Assembly (NCBI RefSeq): GCF_023380025.1
Contig: NZ_CP097253.1
Span: 1,736,001 to 1,800,000, forward strand
Source of the DNA: Sphingomonas glaciei
GTDB lineage: Bacteria > Pseudomonadota > Alphaproteobacteria > Sphingomonadales > Sphingomonadaceae
Direction: 5' to 3'
Length of the DNA stretch: 64,000 bases
The position numbers and the translations under genes are program-made. The notes below the pieces were generated by a model. The model worked only from the letters and a program-made list of their open reading frames with translations, did no database searches and had not been told where the DNA came from. The number at the start of each line of letters is the position of its first letter. Within the stretch, counting starts at the first letter, position 1. Positions 61,342-64,000 of the stretch are shown piece by piece.

Positions 61342-62375
61342 ACGGCGGCGAGCCTCCAGCTGAGCGTCTGCCCGGCATGGAACGGCACCAGCGACGAATC
61401 GGCGGCGGCAATCCGCTCGGGAACAGCAACCTCCGCGCGCTCAAGCGTGACCTCGCCGTCGTTCAGCGGCTGGCCGTAAAAGCGCGGTCCGTGCTCGGAG
61501 GCGAAGCCCTCGAGGCGGTCGAGCGCGCCTTCCTCGTCGAAGACCGTGGCATAGCTTTCAAGCGCATGGGGCGCGTTCCAGATGCCCGCGCAGCCGCAGC
61601 CACTCTCCTTAGCTTCGCGTAGGTGCGGTGCGCTGTCGGTGCCGAGGAAGAACTTCGGGCTGCCCGATACGGCCGCGGCACGCACCGCCAGCCGGTGCCG
61701 TTCGCGCTTCACCACGGGCAGGCAATAGGCGTGTGGCCGAAGCCCGCCGTCGAACAGCGCGTTGCGGTTGAGGTGCAGGTGCTGCGGGGTGATCGTCGCC
61801 GCCAGGTTCGAGCCCGCCCCCCGCACGAAATCGGCGCTGTCGGCGGTGGTGATATGCTCGAGCACGATCCTCAGGGCAGGAAAGTCGCGCAGCACCGGGG
61901 TCAGCACGCGCTCGAGGAACACCGCCTCGCGGTCGAAGATGTCGATCGCCGGATCGGTCACCTCGCCATGGACGCACAGCACCATGCCGATCTTCTCCAT
62001 CCGCTCGAGCGCGGAGGAGATGTGGCGCACATCGGTCACGCCGCTGTGGCTGTTGGTGGTGGCGCCCGCGGGATAGAGCTTGGCGGCGATCCATACGCCC
62101 TCGCGGTACCCGCGCTCCAGTTCGTCGGGATCGATGCTGTCGGTCAGGTAGCAGGTCATCAGCGGCTCGAAACCCGGGCCGGCCGCCGTACGGATACGGT
62201 CCCGATAGGCGATCGCCGCCTCGACCGTGGTCACCGGCGGCACCAGGTTGGGCATGATGATCGCCCGCGCGAACTGCCGCGCGCTGTAGGGCGCCACCGC
62301 TTCCAGCATCGCGCCGTCGCGCAGGTGGAGGTGCCAGTCGTCGGGGCGGCGGATGGTGAGGCTTTGCGTTTGCAC
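61338..62375 (-). CDS. pyrC: Dihydroorotase
   Basis: Closes the ring of carbamoyl aspartate to dihydroorotate in pyrimidine synthesis. 345 residues of the E. coli PyrC type. [16 protein letters not shown] gives the HxH metal motif; [16 protein letters not shown] the carboxylated Lys, [17 protein letters not shown] and [15 protein letters not shown] the remaining His ligands, and [15 protein letters not shown] the catalytic Asp. The start is the GTG at 62375. The stop shares CTAG with the Crp/Fnr gene. A YgfZ-type gene lies 23 bases away, divergent. Confidence 0.96.
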   Translation of the reverse strand: MQTQSLTIRRPDDWHLHLRDGAMLEAVAPYSARQFARAIIMPNLVPPVTTVEAAIAYRDRIRTAAGPGFEPLMTCYLTDSIDPDELERGYREGVWIAAKLYPAGATTNSHSGVTDVRHISSALERMEKIGMVLCVHGEVTDPAIDIFDREAVFLERVLTPVLRDFPALRIVLEHITTADSADFVRGAGSNLAATITPQHLHLNRNALFDGGLRPHAYCLPVVKRERHRLAVRAAAVSGSPKFFLGTDSAPHLREAKESGCGCAGIWNAPHALESYATVFDEEGALDRLEGFASEHGPRFYGQPLNDGEVTLERAEVAVPERIAAADSSLVPFHAGQTLSWRLAAV

Positions 62376-62398
62376 GGTCGGCTTCCTAGCTAAAGGCC

Positions 62399-63103
62399 AT
62401 GCCCGCCACCACCCTCGCCGACCGCGCCCTCGTCCGCCTGTCCGGGAAGAATGTCCGCGGCTTCCTCCAGGGGCTCGTCACCAACGACGTCACCGGCGCG
62501 CTGCCGGTTTGGGCCGGCCTCCTCTCCGCGCAGGGCAAATGCCTGTTCGATTTCCTGGTGTGGGCTGAGGGGGACGACCTGCTGATCGACTGCGAGGCGG
62601 ATGCGGCGGAGGAGCTTGCCAAGCGGCTGCGCATGTATCGCCTGCGCCGCCCGATCGAGATCGCGCTCGAGCCTACCCTCGCCGTTCACTGGTCGGCGGA
62701 GGGTGACGACGGCGTAGCCGATCCGCGCCTCTCCGATCTCGGTCGTCGCTGGATCGCGCCGGCGGATGAGCCTGCCAGCGGCTGGCTTGCCCACCGCCTT
62801 GGCCGCGGCGTCTGCGAAGGCCGCGCGGAGCTTGGCGACCTGCTCTGGCTCGAAGCCAATGCGGCCGAGCTCGATGGCGTGAGCTTCACCAAGGGCTGCT
62901 ATGTCGGTCAGGAGAATACCGCGCGGATGAACTGGCGGCAGAAGGTCAATCGCCGGCTGGTGGTGGTTCCCGCGACCGAGCCGGGCCCGCGGACCAAGGC
63001 TTTCTATCCCGACCTCGGCCTCGCGGTGGAGCATCGCCGGGTCGACGATCTCGCAGGTGTCACCCTGCCCGCCTGGCTGAACCGTACATTGGCGGAAGCC
63101 TAG
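62399..63103 (+). CDS. ygfZ: YgfZ/GcvT family folate-binding iron-sulfur cluster protein
   Basis: A 234-residue relative of the glycine-cleavage T protein. [18 protein letters not shown] at the N-terminus and [20 protein letters not shown] near residue 165 (the KGCYxGQE signature) mark the YgfZ family, which helps assembly or repair of certain Fe-S enzymes using folate. The neighbouring aconitase gene (63366 onward) encodes a 4Fe-4S enzyme, a sensible but unproven context. Its TAG shares a CTAG with the convergent small membrane protein. Confidence 0.9.
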   Translation: MPATTLADRALVRLSGKNVRGFLQGLVTNDVTGALPVWAGLLSAQGKCLFDFLVWAEGDDLLIDCEADAAEELAKRLRMYRLRRPIEIALEPTLAVHWSAEGDDGVADPRLSDLGRRWIAPADEPASGWLAHRLGRGVCEGRAELGDLLWLEANAAELDGVSFTKGCYVGQENTARMNWRQKVNRRLVVVPATEPGPRTKAFYPDLGLAVEHRRVDDLAGVTLPAWLNRTLAEA

Positions 63104-63365
63104 GCGACCGCTTCCACCTTCTTGCGGTTCGACGCGATGCGGATCAGGGCGACGATGCCGATCCCGGCCCAGACCACGTTCAGCACCGCCGAGGGCCAGG
63201 CCTTGAAGTAGCCCGAGTTGATGATGAAGCCGATCGCGCCGAGCACGTTCATCGCCTGGTACAACGGCGACTTCGCATCGACCTTGCCTGCCGTCAGCAG
63301 CGCATAGCCGCCAAGGATCAGCAGGGCGGCGGCCCACCCTGCGATATCCACGAAAAGGCGTTCCA

Positions 63366-63366
<1 letters not shown>
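63100..63366 (-). CDS. Small membrane protein coupled to acnA, unknown function
   Basis: An 88-residue protein with three hydrophobic segments: DIAGWAAALLILGGYALLTA, YQAMNVLGAIGFIINSGYF and WPSAVLNVVWAGIGIVALIR, and a basic C-terminus (NRKKVEAVA). The family is of the CBU_0592-like small membrane proteins, whose function is unknown. Its ATG overlaps the acnA TGA by one base (TGATG), so it is translated after aconitase. It shares CTAG stops with ygfZ. Confidence 0.7.

Positions 63367-64000
<634 letters not shown>

Overview
The window is a gene-dense, GC-rich piece of an alphaproteobacterial chromosome, most likely from the Sphingomonadales. This rests on MipZ and GapR (alphaproteobacterial cell-cycle and nucleoid proteins), a class I lysyl-tRNA synthetase, an RcnB-family protein, a NodT-type efflux operon and two kinds of palindromic repeat that I recall as common in sphingomonads. 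GTG starts are frequent, stop/start overlaps of 1 or 4 bases are common, and five convergent gene pairs share one CTAG as both stop codons. There is no rRNA, CRISPR array, insertion sequence, prophage or transposase. One tRNA (Ser, anticodon GCT) is present.

Left part (1-20 kb): the start of an acyl-CoA carboxylase beta subunit on the minus strand; two consecutive double-fusion sugar genes (glycosyltransferase + UDP-galactopyranose mutase, then GH1-like glycosidase + RmlD-like reductase); a histidine phosphatase and NAD(P)HX dehydratase; pyruvate kinase; gapR; a YbjQ protein; a frameshifted DUF1003 gene; yebC; and ruvC-ruvA-(membrane protein)-(GFA protein)-ruvB. After a DUF3089 hydrolase comes ybgC-tolQ-tolR-tolA-tolB-pal, the trans-envelope system that holds outer membrane, peptidoglycan and inner membrane together during division.

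Middle (20-42.5 kb): panC, mipZ and a phosphomannomutase/phosphoglucomutase; small metal-linked proteins (DUF4242, DUF411); a scattered ligase-associated DNA-repair set (MBL exonuclease, Lhr-type helicase, PdeM) with no DNA ligase beside it; M20-like, M19 and S9 peptidase genes; a fused PabB-PabC folate enzyme; an MBL hydrolase; the conserved rpmF-plsX-fabH-ihfA-merR run; and a DinG-like iron-sulfur helicase.

Right part (42.5-64 kb): class I LysRS, a two-gene ABC exporter, a DUF885 lipoprotein peptidase, RcnB, an orphan 2Fe-2S subunit, an alpha/beta hydrolase, a TonB-like protein, an L,D-transpeptidase, a glycine-zipper lipoprotein, a complete RND efflux operon (adaptor, pump, outer-membrane factor), tRNA-Ser, a Crp/Fnr regulator, pyrC, a YgfZ-type folate-binding protein, and the end of acnA coupled to a small membrane protein.

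Most of the window is ordinary core genome. The points most worth a second look are the two-gene, four-domain sugar module at 1216-5767, the CTAG stop sharing, the probable CTG start of the helicase, the M20 protein lacking two metal ligands, the DUF1003 frameshift and the similar palindromes over two ribosome-binding sites.
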